Of a stretch of DNA of 64,000 bases, positions 44,923 to 53,755 are shown one piece after another. The stretch's first letter is position 1; every line of letters begins with the position of its first letter. The notes under the pieces are model-generated. The model had not been told where the DNA came from. It saw only the letters and a list, made by a program, of their open reading frames with translations, and made no database searches. The stretch comes from Lachnoclostridium sp. (GTDB lineage: Bacteria > Bacillota > Clostridia > Lachnospirales > Lachnospiraceae). The stretch is from positions 1 to 64,000 of the forward strand of contig JAMPEY010000013.1 of the NCBI GenBank assembly GCA_023664665.1, written 5' to 3'. The position numbers and the translations under genes are program-made.

Positions 44923-45771
44923 TTATTCGGCAACAATATATTCCTTGACCAATGCGTCAAAGGTTCCGTCAGCCTTTAGTTCGGCAAGCGCCTTATTCAC
45001 TTCCGCCACCATAGGACTGTCCTTAGGAAGCGCAATGGCATATTTCTCATTTTCAAATCCAAATGTTGCGCCGTCGATGGCTACTATCTTGCCGGCAAAT
45101 TTCTCCTCGAATACCTTTGCGGGATTCTGGTCGATAATAACCAGATCAACCCTTCCGTTTATCAAATCATTTACGGCGTCCACAGCCTTGTCATAGGTCG
45201 CAGCCTCCGCTCCCTTGATTTCCTCCTCGGCTATGGTTGCCCCTGTGGTGCCAAGCTGTGCGCCAATCTTCTTGTTTTCCAAATCCGCTGCGGTCTTGGG
45301 TTCCGAACCGGGCAATGCAATCACGAACTGCACCGCATCATAATAGGAATCGGAGAAATCAACCTTCTCCAGACGATCATCGGTAATGGTCATGCCTGCA
45401 ATGGCAACATCAATCTTGCTTCCGATAGCCGCCACGAGAGAGCCGAATTCCATATCCTGCACTTCCACTGTCAAGCCAAGCTTCTCGGCGATGGCATTCG
45501 CCAGCGCAATATCAAAACCGTCGGGCTCTCCGTCATCTCCGATATACTCAAAGGGCGGAAACGCTGCATTGGTGCCGATGATGAGGACTCCGTCCTTTAT
45601 CGTTTCCACAGCAGCTGCCTTATCCGCAGAGCCGGTATTGTCTGTAGCGTCTTTTGTACTGCCTGCCCCCCCGTTTACCTCTGTACCGCCTGCCGCTTTC
45701 TGTCCCCCGCAGGCTGTCAGTGTTCCAAAACACAGCGTAGCTGCCAATAACATTGCAATTACTTTTTTCAT
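44923..45771 (-). CDS. amino-acid ABC transporter substrate-binding lipoprotein
   Basis: The 282-residue family 3 binding protein has lipobox LTAC (Cys21), then the typical segments IIGTNAAFPPFEYIGDDGEPDGFDIALANAI (split over two lobes), VAIAGMTITDDRLEKVDFS and an Arg/Asp-type amino-acid pocket. GAGGAGGAAATATTG precedes the ATG at 45771. The matching permease and ATPase genes are 2.2 kb downstream. Confidence 0.92.
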   Translation of the reverse strand: MKKVIAMLLAATLCFGTLTACGGQKAAGGTEVNGGAGSTKDATDNTGSADKAAAVETIKDGVLIIGTNAAFPPFEYIGDDGEPDGFDIALANAIAEKLGLTVEVQDMEFGSLVAAIGSKIDVAIAGMTITDDRLEKVDFSDSYYDAVQFVIALPGSEPKTAADLENKKIGAQLGTTGATIAEEEIKGAEAATYDKAVDAVNDLINGRVDLVIIDQNPAKVFEEKFAGKIVAIDGATFGFENEKYAIALPKDSPMVAEVNKALAELKADGTFDALVKEYIVAE

Positions 45772-45857
45772 CAATATTTCCTCCTCATTTTCTGCCGTAT
45801 GAGCTTCTGCTCCACGGATTTCATTATCTGTAGCTTACTATCTGGAAATCTTGAAAT

Positions 45858-45886
45858 AATATAACACTTTTCAGACAAAAATGCAA
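45858..45886 (-). promoter_or_regulatory. promoter of the amino-acid binding protein gene
   Basis: TTGCAT (45881-45886), a 17-base spacer and TATATT (45858-45863). The 5' leader of about 80 bases contains a small CCGT...ACGG hairpin. Confidence 0.65.
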
Positions 45887-45910
45887 CTGTGATTTTGAAA
45901 ATACCCAAAA

Positions 45911-46522
45911 TCAGGCTGCCCAAAGCATTATCAGGAAAGAGACGGTGATATACGGCAAAAACGGAACCGGTTCTTTTAAACGGCCATATTTGCCTATATT
46001 TCCGTGGATTCCCTGTACCACGGTCAATAACCCGAATGCCAGCACCATATGTACAAAAAAGTCCTCCATTCCCATACCGAAGCTACTTTCCGCCAACGCG
46101 CAGACACAGAAAGCATGGCAGTCCGCCCGTCCGTAAAATCCGGCAAAAAATATCTGCTGAAGTCCCGCAAATGCCAAAAAAGAAAGCGCCGCCACAACCG
46201 TTTGATAACTTCCCGCCCGGCTGCTTCCCACCAAAAACAGAACCGCTCCGGCAGTCATTCCGAGCCACCATATAAAGTGATATGCTTTTCCGATATACAA
46301 ATCCGTAATGCCGGCAAACAACAGACAGCCCAGAATCATAGAAAGAAGCGTCTCCTCCAAGGCTGTCCGCGAGAGAGGAAGCGTCCGCAGAAAGCACCCC
46401 GCCGCCAGACAAATCCCCAAAATTGCCGTCCACTGCCTTTTCTTAGGTACAATGGGCTCCTCAAAATCCAATCTGCCCACTATCAAAAGACTGCCTACAG
46501 GTATCAGCACCGTCCATAACAT
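45911..46522 (-). CDS. type IV prepilin peptidase (A24 family), TadV/CpaA-like
   Basis: The 203-residue membrane protein has about seven segments. The two catalytic aspartates are D74 in AGITDLYIGKAYH and D134 in FYGRADCHAF; the usual GxGD is GRAD here. It would cut the leader peptide of the Flp-type pilin encoded in the same operon. It is the last gene, 12 bases after the giant secreted protein gene. GGGGGGAGCTT precedes the ATG. Confidence 0.82.
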   Translation of the reverse strand: MLWTVLIPVGSLLIVGRLDFEEPIVPKKRQWTAILGICLAAGCFLRTLPLSRTALEETLLSMILGCLLFAGITDLYIGKAYHFIWWLGMTAGAVLFLVGSSRAGSYQTVVAALSFLAFAGLQQIFFAGFYGRADCHAFCVCALAESSFGMGMEDFFVHMVLAFGLLTVVQGIHGNIGKYGRLKEPVPFLPYITVSFLIMLWAA

Positions 46523-46534
46523 AAGCTCCCCCCT

Positions 46535-49500
46535 TTAGCGAAGTCTGGTGCGAATATCATCCAACACCGTTCCCTGCGCCTTTATCACACTGACCGCCGG
46601 GTATTCCTCCAATTTTTTATCCTTCTTATAAGCTCTTACGGTAATCGTAAAACTATCACTTTCCGAAAGATAAAGAGGAACCATAAACTGCAATTCTTCT
46701 TCATGGTAATAACCCGGCCGGTCTTCATAATGAAACACTTGATTCAGATTGGGATTCTCCGCAAGCATTTCTTCGGGAAAGATAACCTCCACATAGTCCG
46801 CATATCCCCACACGGAAAATTTAAGAATCCCACTCTCACCGCGGCGGAATACAGGCTCATGGGGCGGCAGTATTCTTGTCACTTCGGCTTCCAGTCCAAA
46901 TTCCGTAGTGCCGAAAGAAACGCTTCCTTTATTACCTACATGATCCACAGCCCATGCCGTCACGGTAAAATCTCCGCCAAAAACCGGATCGTCCGCTGTG
47001 ATGTCCACCTGTATGCGCCCCGAGGCATCCGGAGTATACGCTTTTTCTATAAAGTTATCCTGATTGACGATTTGCACGCCAAAGTCCGCTACGCCGCTCA
47101 GCGTATCTTCCGCCGTCACCTCCAGCGTCACGCTTCCCTGACTGCGGTCCAAAAGGTCGGGCAGTTCTAAGTTTTCAACCCCATGAATGATGGGAGCCTC
47201 CCCGTCCGCAATCAGCAAAATTCCCTTCTCTTTGTCATCGTCATACTCCGAGTAAATGATTTCCTCTAAGTTGGCTGTTTCCAAAGCGCCTGCTCTGGGA
47301 ATCACCGCAATCCTGCTGCCGCTTACGGATGCTTCCAAAGTAAATTTCTGGCTGATTTCTTTTTTCCGGCAGTCATCCTGCCATGTCACGGACGCCGAAG
47401 GGTATACCGTGAGCAGCGGCAAACCTTCCGTCGAATATGCCGTTCCCTTTTGTGCCCCGTTGGCTTCATGGATCAGAATATTTCGGGCTTCCTGCTCCTC
47501 GCCGGTTTCTTCAAAAACGGCATATTTCAACCAATAATCTTCTCTTGCCCATCCCTTCATGCCCGCGCCGTAAACCAAGGTAAAAGGAGTCTGTCCGTCG
47601 CTTCTCACATAATAAGCATCCTGTCCCTCCGCCGGATAGATATTCTCTCCTTCTTCCAAACGCAGCTTTTCGGTGTACAACTGCCATTTAAAGTCATCCT
47701 GCAGCGGATTTATGCAAATATGTGTGGTGACGCCCAGATTTCCCGCCCTGTCCACAGGAGCTATATGCAGAAATCTGATATTCCCGTCCACCAAAAACTC
47801 CAGACTGTTGTCCGCGGTAAATTCCGGGTTGTCAAAGGCCACTTCCGTCAACTCCGACTCATCTGTCAGGTAATAATAGCCTTTGACGCCTGTAGTCAAT
47901 ACATTATAAGTGACATTGGAGCTGCACAACAGCGCAGATGTTCCTGCCGGATAAGACTCTGCCCGATGGTAGTATCCCGTCCCGTTATCCGCCGGAGTTT
48001 CCCAGCGCAGCCTCACCTGTCCTTCTGTTATAACCTCTCTGGTAATTCCCTCCTCCGCGATTTGGGCAGGAGCGGCTAAATCCGGAGCCGGCACGCCTTC
48101 CAAGTAGGTTTCGCACAGAAATCCGATTTGCTGCGACAGGATTTTTACCCTTCCGTTCCCCTCGCATACGCCGGTTTCGGAACCATAACTGCCGCAGACC
48201 TCCTCATTAATATAATTACTGCCCCCGTATGCGGGTCTGGAAGAAATAATCTGTCCCTCCTCATAACCGCATATCAGCTTTTTCTCTCCCTTTAAATATG
48301 CATGGTAAAACCGGTTTTCATTTCTGTCATTGGCCTCAAGCACGGATACGATGTATATGCCCGTGGTTCCCTCGGGAATGGCAATTTTCTCTTTATATGC
48401 CCGTCCGCGGACTCCGAACCATTGGGAACCTGACGAATAATAGGTGGTTCCGCCGAACAGCCTTGCGTTTTCCATCATATCGTCGGAAGGGATAAAGGCA
48501 TAGCCCGTACTTTGACTTATGATGTTTCCCGCATCATCTTTCACTATCCTGTAAGTCGTATCCCGCGACCCCCATGTCAGATACTCCTTATCCAGATATG
48601 GGTCATCATTGTCATCAAAATCATAGGAGGCAAGCATTTCCACAAAATAGTCTTCCGGTGTCCTGCCGTCCCTGAAAAACAGGCACTCTCCCGATTGATC
48701 ATACACAGCGAGGTAGCTCTCTTTTACATTATTCCCGCCATGCTCATGTATGTAGGACATTTTCTGCAACAGCTCGATTTCCAGTATATTTGCTCCCTGC
48801 ACGGGAATCAGTCCGGAACTTCCGCCATACTGCACTACTTGCCTTTCATTCTCATCCTCATCGTACTCATACACATAGGAGGCGCTGTAATCGGCATACT
48901 CCGTCAGAATATCCGTCTCCGTTTCCCGATAGCAGTCCGCCGTATGGTAATGTCTTATCAACTCTCCGGCGCTGCCTCCCACCTCTCCGGCTCCTCCGCC
49001 TGCCTGTCCATCCTCTCCTCTCCATTCCAAGTCGCTTCTAAGGCTTAAGAGGCTGCCTCCGCTTTCTCCATTGCCCAGTAAATTGGCGCCTCCGCCTCCG
49101 CCGGCAATCAGTATCACGCCTTTTTTATCCGTGGATATCACACTGCGGCCGCCTCCTCCGGCAAAGTCACTTCCCCTGCCGCCTCCGCCTCCGCCGTCTT
49201 TTCCTCCTATGGAACAGGTGACGACTTCACCTTTGTCAAGCCAGACTTTGGCGGTCACTCTGCCGCCTTTTCCTCCCGAATATTCTCCATAATCGCCTCC
49301 GGCCGCCCCTTCTGCCGTAAGCTCGTAAAATCCCGTGTAAGGCACCGTATAAGCGTTCCCGCTTTGCCCATACTCATAAGTATAAGTTTCACTGACACTT
49401 ATGTCATTACCTATATCATCCGCGCTATGGATCCTTGTATAATTTTCACCGTCCCCGCTCTGATATACCATATAAGTCAAGGCCTTTGCATCCGGCTGGC

Positions 49501-50908
49501 TCCAGCTTAAATCCACCGCCCCTTTCCCATCGTTTGCCTCATAGTTTGTTTCCGCCCATAGCCTTAAATCCACCCACTCCGCATATAAGACAGTATCCTG
49601 CCGAAAGACAAGGAAATCCCCCTCTTTTCCCGCAAATTGCCGCAAATCGGGATCATAATACCATCCTCCGAAGGATTTCCCCTCAAATACCGCTTCCGGC
49701 AGTTTTACGGCATCCGGCTCATAGTATGCGCTCAATACATCCGTTTTCCCGTCGGGCGCCAGAAAACGGTACACGCCGTCCTGAAACCGCCCCAAAAAAG
49801 GCTGTTCCATCCGCCATGTAATAAAATGTTGTGACACAGTAACGGGCGCAATCGGTTCCCCGCCGTTTGTCTCAAAAGAAACCCTGCATCCGGAGGGCGC
49901 CGTAATCCTGCTGTCATCCACAACACAGCTCTCCCCATATTTCTTTGTAACGCTGATACTGTCCATGCTGTCATAGCTTCCCCCGTTGAGGTTCAGCGCC
50001 AAAGTGCTGACAGAGGGCCGCCACATTGCATACAATATCACTACCCCTTTGCTTTCGGCACTTCCCACGGTATAGTTTTCATCCGTCAGATTGTATATCT
50101 CAGCCCCGTCTTCATAAAAATCCCCGCTTCCGTCAGGCTTGGTGTTCCATCCCACAAATTCATATCCGATACGGCTGTAGGTATTTAAAGTCAGACAGGG
50201 TACGGGGGTCACCTCTTCCCCTTCGTACTGTACCGCATTATTATACATATGCATACTGTCCGCCATATACCCGCCATAGGGCTCCAAGGTATTGGCGTCA
50301 TACCTCACTTTATATCTGTTCCATGAAATGGCGCTGCACATATGGGGAGGCGTCCCGCTTCCCATTTCCAGATTGTTGCACCACGGGCAGAGATAGTAAT
50401 AGTCCATTTCCGTCCCCACATCCAGATACTGAATGCTCTTTGCTGCCTCCCTGCTCATATAATGCAGCCTTCTTACGATCAATTCCCCACAATCCGCACA
50501 ATAGGCATACCATCCGGAATAGTAATATCTGAAACATTTCTTTCTTCCAAACTCAATGCCGTGCCATCTTAAGCTATCCGCCGGATAATCATTGTGAATG
50601 CACATGCCTGTGGGATATACTACTTTCCACTCTCCCACGGGAACCGCACCCTTTCTGGGCGACTTATAATAGTGTTCCCCCTGATTGAGCGGACGCAGCG
50701 AAGATGCCCTGCCCGTATTTACGGAGGTTCCCTTTTCATACCATGTGTAGTCCCTCTCTCCGGCATTAGTGGTCCAAGCCTTTTTGTCCGGACTGAAAGT
50801 TACAAAAGGACTGGTATAAATATTTCCTGCCCAAACTTCCGTCTCCGCAAAAAAGCCAAACAGCAGCACCGACAATAGCAGACCTGCTGCCCTGTGTATC
50901 AATCGCAT
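46535..50908 (-). CDS. giant secreted glycine-rich protein of the Tad operon (putative adhesin)
   Basis: The 1457-residue protein has a signal peptide (about 1-27, cut near EVWAG). Residues about 100-200 contain paired cysteines (CADCG, CPWCN) like a zinc ribbon. Repeats with GYEFVGWNTKPDGSG and SFGGWYYDPD belong to the InlB/Listeria-Bacteroides repeat type. Around residue 560-650 lies a glycine-rich segment with GAAGG, GGGGGGRG and AGGGGGANLLG. Later parts are beta-rich with fibronectin/Ig-like strands. No LPXTG or transmembrane anchor is present at the C-terminus. The ATG at 50908 follows GAGGGTGGTAAAAGT. It may be a tip protein or wall-associated adhesin. Confidence 0.8.
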   Translation of the reverse strand: MRLIHRAAGLLLSVLLFGFFAETEVWAGNIYTSPFVTFSPDKKAWTTNAGERDYTWYEKGTSVNTGRASSLRPLNQGEHYYKSPRKGAVPVGEWKVVYPTGMCIHNDYPADSLRWHGIEFGRKKCFRYYYSGWYAYCADCGELIVRRLHYMSREAAKSIQYLDVGTEMDYYYLCPWCNNLEMGSGTPPHMCSAISWNRYKVRYDANTLEPYGGYMADSMHMYNNAVQYEGEEVTPVPCLTLNTYSRIGYEFVGWNTKPDGSGDFYEDGAEIYNLTDENYTVGSAESKGVVILYAMWRPSVSTLALNLNGGSYDSMDSISVTKKYGESCVVDDSRITAPSGCRVSFETNGGEPIAPVTVSQHFITWRMEQPFLGRFQDGVYRFLAPDGKTDVLSAYYEPDAVKLPEAVFEGKSFGGWYYDPDLRQFAGKEGDFLVFRQDTVLYAEWVDLRLWAETNYEANDGKGAVDLSWSQPDAKALTYMVYQSGDGENYTRIHSADDIGNDISVSETYTYEYGQSGNAYTVPYTGFYELTAEGAAGGDYGEYSGGKGGRVTAKVWLDKGEVVTCSIGGKDGGGGGGRGSDFAGGGGRSVISTDKKGVILIAGGGGGANLLGNGESGGSLLSLRSDLEWRGEDGQAGGGAGEVGGSAGELIRHYHTADCYRETETDILTEYADYSASYVYEYDEDENERQVVQYGGSSGLIPVQGANILEIELLQKMSYIHEHGGNNVKESYLAVYDQSGECLFFRDGRTPEDYFVEMLASYDFDDNDDPYLDKEYLTWGSRDTTYRIVKDDAGNIISQSTGYAFIPSDDMMENARLFGGTTYYSSGSQWFGVRGRAYKEKIAIPEGTTGIYIVSVLEANDRNENRFYHAYLKGEKKLICGYEEGQIISSRPAYGGSNYINEEVCGSYGSETGVCEGNGRVKILSQQIGFLCETYLEGVPAPDLAAPAQIAEEGITREVITEGQVRLRWETPADNGTGYYHRAESYPAGTSALLCSSNVTYNVLTTGVKGYYYLTDESELTEVAFDNPEFTADNSLEFLVDGNIRFLHIAPVDRAGNLGVTTHICINPLQDDFKWQLYTEKLRLEEGENIYPAEGQDAYYVRSDGQTPFTLVYGAGMKGWAREDYWLKYAVFEETGEEQEARNILIHEANGAQKGTAYSTEGLPLLTVYPSASVTWQDDCRKKEISQKFTLEASVSGSRIAVIPRAGALETANLEEIIYSEYDDDKEKGILLIADGEAPIIHGVENLELPDLLDRSQGSVTLEVTAEDTLSGVADFGVQIVNQDNFIEKAYTPDASGRIQVDITADDPVFGGDFTVTAWAVDHVGNKGSVSFGTTEFGLEAEVTRILPPHEPVFRRGESGILKFSVWGYADYVEVIFPEEMLAENPNLNQVFHYEDRPGYYHEEELQFMVPLYLSESDSFTITVRAYKKDKKLEEYPAVSVIKAQGTVLDDIRTRLR

Positions 50909-51546
50909 ACTTTTACCACCCTCAAGGAACCTGCCTTCCATTCGCTGTAAAATTCTTCTACATCCGGCTTATCCAGATAAATATTGACCCTTTGGGCACA
51001 GGTTTCCGTATCGCCGTTTTTGATGCTTCTTCCGGAACTGTCAAACACCTGTTGGACGGTAATGGCGCTCCATTTTAACCGCGCCTTTCCTTCCTCGTCC
51101 ACATAATATATGTGAATGCAATCCCCCGCCCGCAGCATCCCCCCTGCCACCTGACAGACATCCTCCGCCCTGAAACCGGCAATTACGGGTTCTTCCATAC
51201 CCGCAGTAATGGCGTCCTGCGCCCGGAACATTCCCAGAGTAAGCAGCACCCCTTTTTCAATATCGCAGGATGCCGAAAGCTTCGTAATCTGGGATGGCTC
51301 ACTGAGAGCCGTATCCGGAATGCACCGCACATCCACTTCTATCTGCTGCAGATATTCTCCCTCATTTTCCGCCGTGATGACCTGTCCTTTGGGAATTTCC
51401 TTTGACGCTATGTAAATTTTCCCCTTTTCATAATCGGTCAGTACCGCTTTTTCCATTTGCAGCATTACCATAAATACCGCTATGGAAGCAATGAATGCCG
51501 CAGCAATGCACCCCATCCAAAACGCTGTCTTCTTATCTTTTCTCAT
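50899..51546 (-). CDS. CpaB-like SAF-domain protein of the Tad pilus
   Basis: The 215-residue protein has one N-terminal membrane segment (about 9-30) and an SAF domain (IYIASKEIPKGQVITAENEGEYL) as in Flp assembly protein CpaB/RcpC. In diderms RcpC works with the outer-membrane secretin; the monoderm form probably guides the pilus through the wall. Its end overlaps the giant protein gene by ten bases. The start follows the leader repeat at 51543-51572; a GTG at 51558 is the alternative. Confidence 0.82.
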   Translation of the reverse strand: MRKDKKTAFWMGCIAAAFIASIAVFMVMLQMEKAVLTDYEKGKIYIASKEIPKGQVITAENEGEYLQQIEVDVRCIPDTALSEPSQITKLSASCDIEKGVLLTLGMFRAQDAITAGMEEPVIAGFRAEDVCQVAGGMLRAGDCIHIYYVDEEGKARLKWSAITVQQVFDSSGRSIKNGDTETCAQRVNIYLDKPDVEEFYSEWKAGSLRVVKVCD

Positions 51547-51572
51547 ATGAATGACCACACCTTTCCGTAATC
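51543..51572 (-). repeat. leader repeat at the cpaB-like gene, copy 2
   Basis: Identical at 27 of 30 bases to the nadE leader at 35471-35500, ending at the start codon in both cases. Confidence 0.6.
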
Positions 51573-51591
51573 CAATTATTTCATATTGTTA

Positions 51592-52212
51592 CTAGTTTTT
51601 GAAATTATCTTGTATGTCACTTGAATCAAGCCGCTCTGTTCCTTTAATATCCACCAGCTTTCCCTTATGCGCCTGTACTGTCACGCCCGGGAAGCCTTCT
51701 ACCGGAAAAGATATCTCACTGTAAATTCCGGTGGACTCAATCAGTACCCCGTCAGGCGCTCTAAGCTCTCCCAAAGTTTCCGTACTTTCTTCCCATTCTC
51801 CGTCCGCAGAAAGCGTATGGACAAACACGCGGCTTCCCTGCACATTATAGACAATATACCGTTCTACTTTCACCTTGCCGGATATCAGACCCTTATTGGC
51901 ACATTCCCATTCTTCATCAAGTCCCAGATTTTCCTTCAGGGCTTCCTGATACAGCTCATAGGATTGTATGGGATCTTTAATCTGCAACAGCCCGGAAATA
52001 CCGTATTCCTCCACATCAATCACCGCCGAGGCCAGATTGGACGCCGCAAGGGCGTCCTCCAGATATAGTGCGGAGGCGCGATAGGATTCTATCTGCAGCT
52101 CTCCACATAACAGGACTGCCAGAAAAAGTACCATAAACAGCCCTGCTGCCCACTGTGCCTGTCCCCTGTCATTAATTTTTGGCAGTGGAAACCCTGCTCT
52201 CTTCAAATTCAT
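51592..52212 (-). CDS. TadE/G-like pilus-associated membrane protein
   Basis: The 206-residue protein has an N-terminal RGQAQWAAG segment, one membrane helix (about 21-42), and an extracellular alpha/beta domain. This layout (short cytoplasmic tail, single helix, pilin-like pseudopilin domain) fits TadE/TadG minor pilins, although the primary sequence match is weak. It overlaps the preceding minor-pilin gene by 41 bases. Confidence 0.65.
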   Translation of the reverse strand: MNLKRAGFPLPKINDRGQAQWAAGLFMVLFLAVLLCGELQIESYRASALYLEDALAASNLASAVIDVEEYGISGLLQIKDPIQSYELYQEALKENLGLDEEWECANKGLISGKVKVERYIVYNVQGSRVFVHTLSADGEWEESTETLGELRAPDGVLIESTGIYSEISFPVEGFPGVTVQAHKGKLVDIKGTERLDSSDIQDNFKN

Positions 52213-52546
52213 ACCCTCCTTTTAACTTACCCCTGATATTTAGGGAAACCCTTTCGCCATATTTCGTCTCTCCAAAGGTGGTTCCGCTAAGGTCAATATC
52301 CGTTATCCCCAGAGCGTCCAGCTCCTGTATAAGCATAATCTCGTCCTCCGGCGTCATTCCCCCCTCAGTCTCCATTTTCAGGATATAATTTCTTGCAATC
52401 TGCCCAATATGGCTTTTTTGCCATATCACTTCCACATTGTCCAGATAAGCCCCCATCACGATTGTCATTGCCAGAATGCAAAACCCCATGCTCAGGATAT
52501 CCCCTATATTCCCCCTGCTTTTGCCCCAAATTTTCTGCTTTTTCAT
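52172..52546 (-). CDS. DUF4320-like minor pseudopilin
   Basis: The 124-residue protein has a charged tail ending SRGNIGD, one membrane helix (about 17-36), then a soluble region with IARNYILKMETEGG. This is the minor-pilin architecture found in Firmicutes Tad loci. The Glu or Asp at position +5 of a pilin-like segment is not obvious. It lies between the Flp-like pilin and TadE/G-like genes. Confidence 0.65.
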   Translation of the reverse strand: MKKQKIWGKSRGNIGDILSMGFCILAMTIVMGAYLDNVEVIWQKSHIGQIARNYILKMETEGGMTPEDEIMLIQELDALGITDIDLSGTTFGETKYGERVSLNIRGKLKGGYEFEESRVSTAKN

Positions 52547-52563
52547 GGCTTTTCCCCTCTAAG

Positions 52564-52800
52564 TTATAAGGATGTCCCGCCTAAAATGGAACGGGCTTTA
52601 TCCGTCATTGCCTGCACAATGGTTTCAATGAATCCGCCAAGGCTGTCCTTCATGACCACACAGAGCAACAGCGCAATAATACATAGTCCCACCGTCACCA
52701 GAATCCCGTCAATTCCCGGCTCCTTGCGCATTCCCCTCTCTTGAAATATTCCCATTATTTTATTTTTTGCCAAGTTTTTGAAATAATTTATCTGTTTCAT
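52564..52800 (-). CDS. Flp-type major pilin candidate
   Basis: The 78-residue small pilin has a leader with a charged segment, then the hydrophobic core GIDGILVTVGLCIIALLLCVV and a short polar tail (FIETIVQAMTDKARSIL). Flp pilins have this size and layout, with cleavage before the core by an A24 peptidase. The ATG at 52800 follows GTGGAGGAAAACAG; a GTG at 52815 lies inside that site. It is placed between the tadC-like and minor-pilin genes. Confidence 0.8.
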   Translation of the reverse strand: MKQINYFKNLAKNKIMGIFQERGMRKEPGIDGILVTVGLCIIALLLCVVMKDSLGGFIETIVQAMTDKARSILGGTSL

Positions 52801-52863
52801 TCTGTTTTCCTCCACCTGTTATCTGTTTGTTTTTATTTTTAGTTTCTCCTGCTTTTAGCGCTT

Positions 52864-53700
52864 TCACAGCGCCAGCGCCCTGCCCAGCATATAAGACACA
52901 CAGGCATATAATACCACTCCCAGCACTGCGGCGAGCACCCCCAGCTGATAAAAGGTAATGCTCCTGTCCAGATTCCCTTTCCGCTTTTCCAATATTGCCG
53001 TCTCCATATCCTTAAGCTGCTCTCCGATATCGTTGAGCAGTTCCACTGCCTGTCCGGATTCCAACGCCTGCAGTACCGTGATACATAGGGAATCGATATG
53101 GCGGTTGTCAAATTGTGCCTGAAATTCCTCCATGGCACAAAGGGTATCCCCCTTCACCACAATATCTCCCGCCAGCTTTAAAAGCGCCTGCCTCAGCCTG
53201 ATATCACGCACGCCGCTATAACATTCCGTAAGCGCGTCCGTCACATAAATTCCTGCCTGAATCTGCATACTCATAGCCTGATACACCAGCTTAATCTCCG
53301 GAAGCATCTTTTCGTTATCTTTTTTGTTAAAATAATGTAGCAGCATTCCCGGCAACAGATACAGGCACAGACCCGCACATACCGCCCCAATGGGTGAAAT
53401 ACGGATACACGCCGCAAATCCCAGAGCTGCCGCCACTGCTTTTAACGCAAGAAATCTCACCGGATTTACCCATTCCCCATAGTGATAAGCCGCTCCCTTC
53501 CTTTTCAGCATCTCCTCCGTCCTCTGATACCATTTGCTTCTTTGGGTTTTTTCTTTCAGCAGTCCCGAAAATTCGGCGTATTGACGCAGAAACAAAAGCT
53601 TCCGGCTCTGCCTGCACAGACAGAGAATCCAGATCATGCACAAAAACATGGTTCCATAGGGCAGAATCCTTAACCACAACAAAATATCTTTTTCTTCCAT
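52864..53700 (-). CDS. TadC-like inner-membrane pilus assembly protein
   Basis: The 278-residue T2SSF-family protein has membrane segments near residues 10-30, 81-120 and at the C-terminal end. The cytoplasmic helical domain contains YQAMSMQIQAGIYVTDALTECY and ALESGQAVELLNDIGEQLKDME. It forms the platform with the TadB-like protein. The ATG at 53700 follows GAGAGGTAAG in the repeated leader. Confidence 0.85.
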   Translation of the reverse strand: MEEKDILLWLRILPYGTMFLCMIWILCLCRQSRKLLFLRQYAEFSGLLKEKTQRSKWYQRTEEMLKRKGAAYHYGEWVNPVRFLALKAVAAALGFAACIRISPIGAVCAGLCLYLLPGMLLHYFNKKDNEKMLPEIKLVYQAMSMQIQAGIYVTDALTECYSGVRDIRLRQALLKLAGDIVVKGDTLCAMEEFQAQFDNRHIDSLCITVLQALESGQAVELLNDIGEQLKDMETAILEKRKGNLDRSITFYQLGVLAAVLGVVLYACVSYMLGRALAL

Positions 53701-53715
53701 CTTACCTCTCATTCC

Positions 53716-53729
53716 GCCGCACAAGCGGC
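53716..53729 (-). repeat. leader hairpin before the tadC-like gene
   Basis: GCCGC-TTGT-GCGGC followed by GGAATGAGAGG, shared with dapF. Confidence 0.65.
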
Positions 53730-53755
53730 ACTCCGGCGTTCCTCTTTATCCGGGT

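Noticed and set aside
48790-49048. Plus-strand frames within the giant protein gene
   Set aside because: No ribosome site, and the composition mirrors the coding strand.
49071-49292. Proline-rich plus-strand frame
   Set aside because: It is the complement of the glycine-rich module of the giant protein; GGN codons read as proline on the opposite strand.
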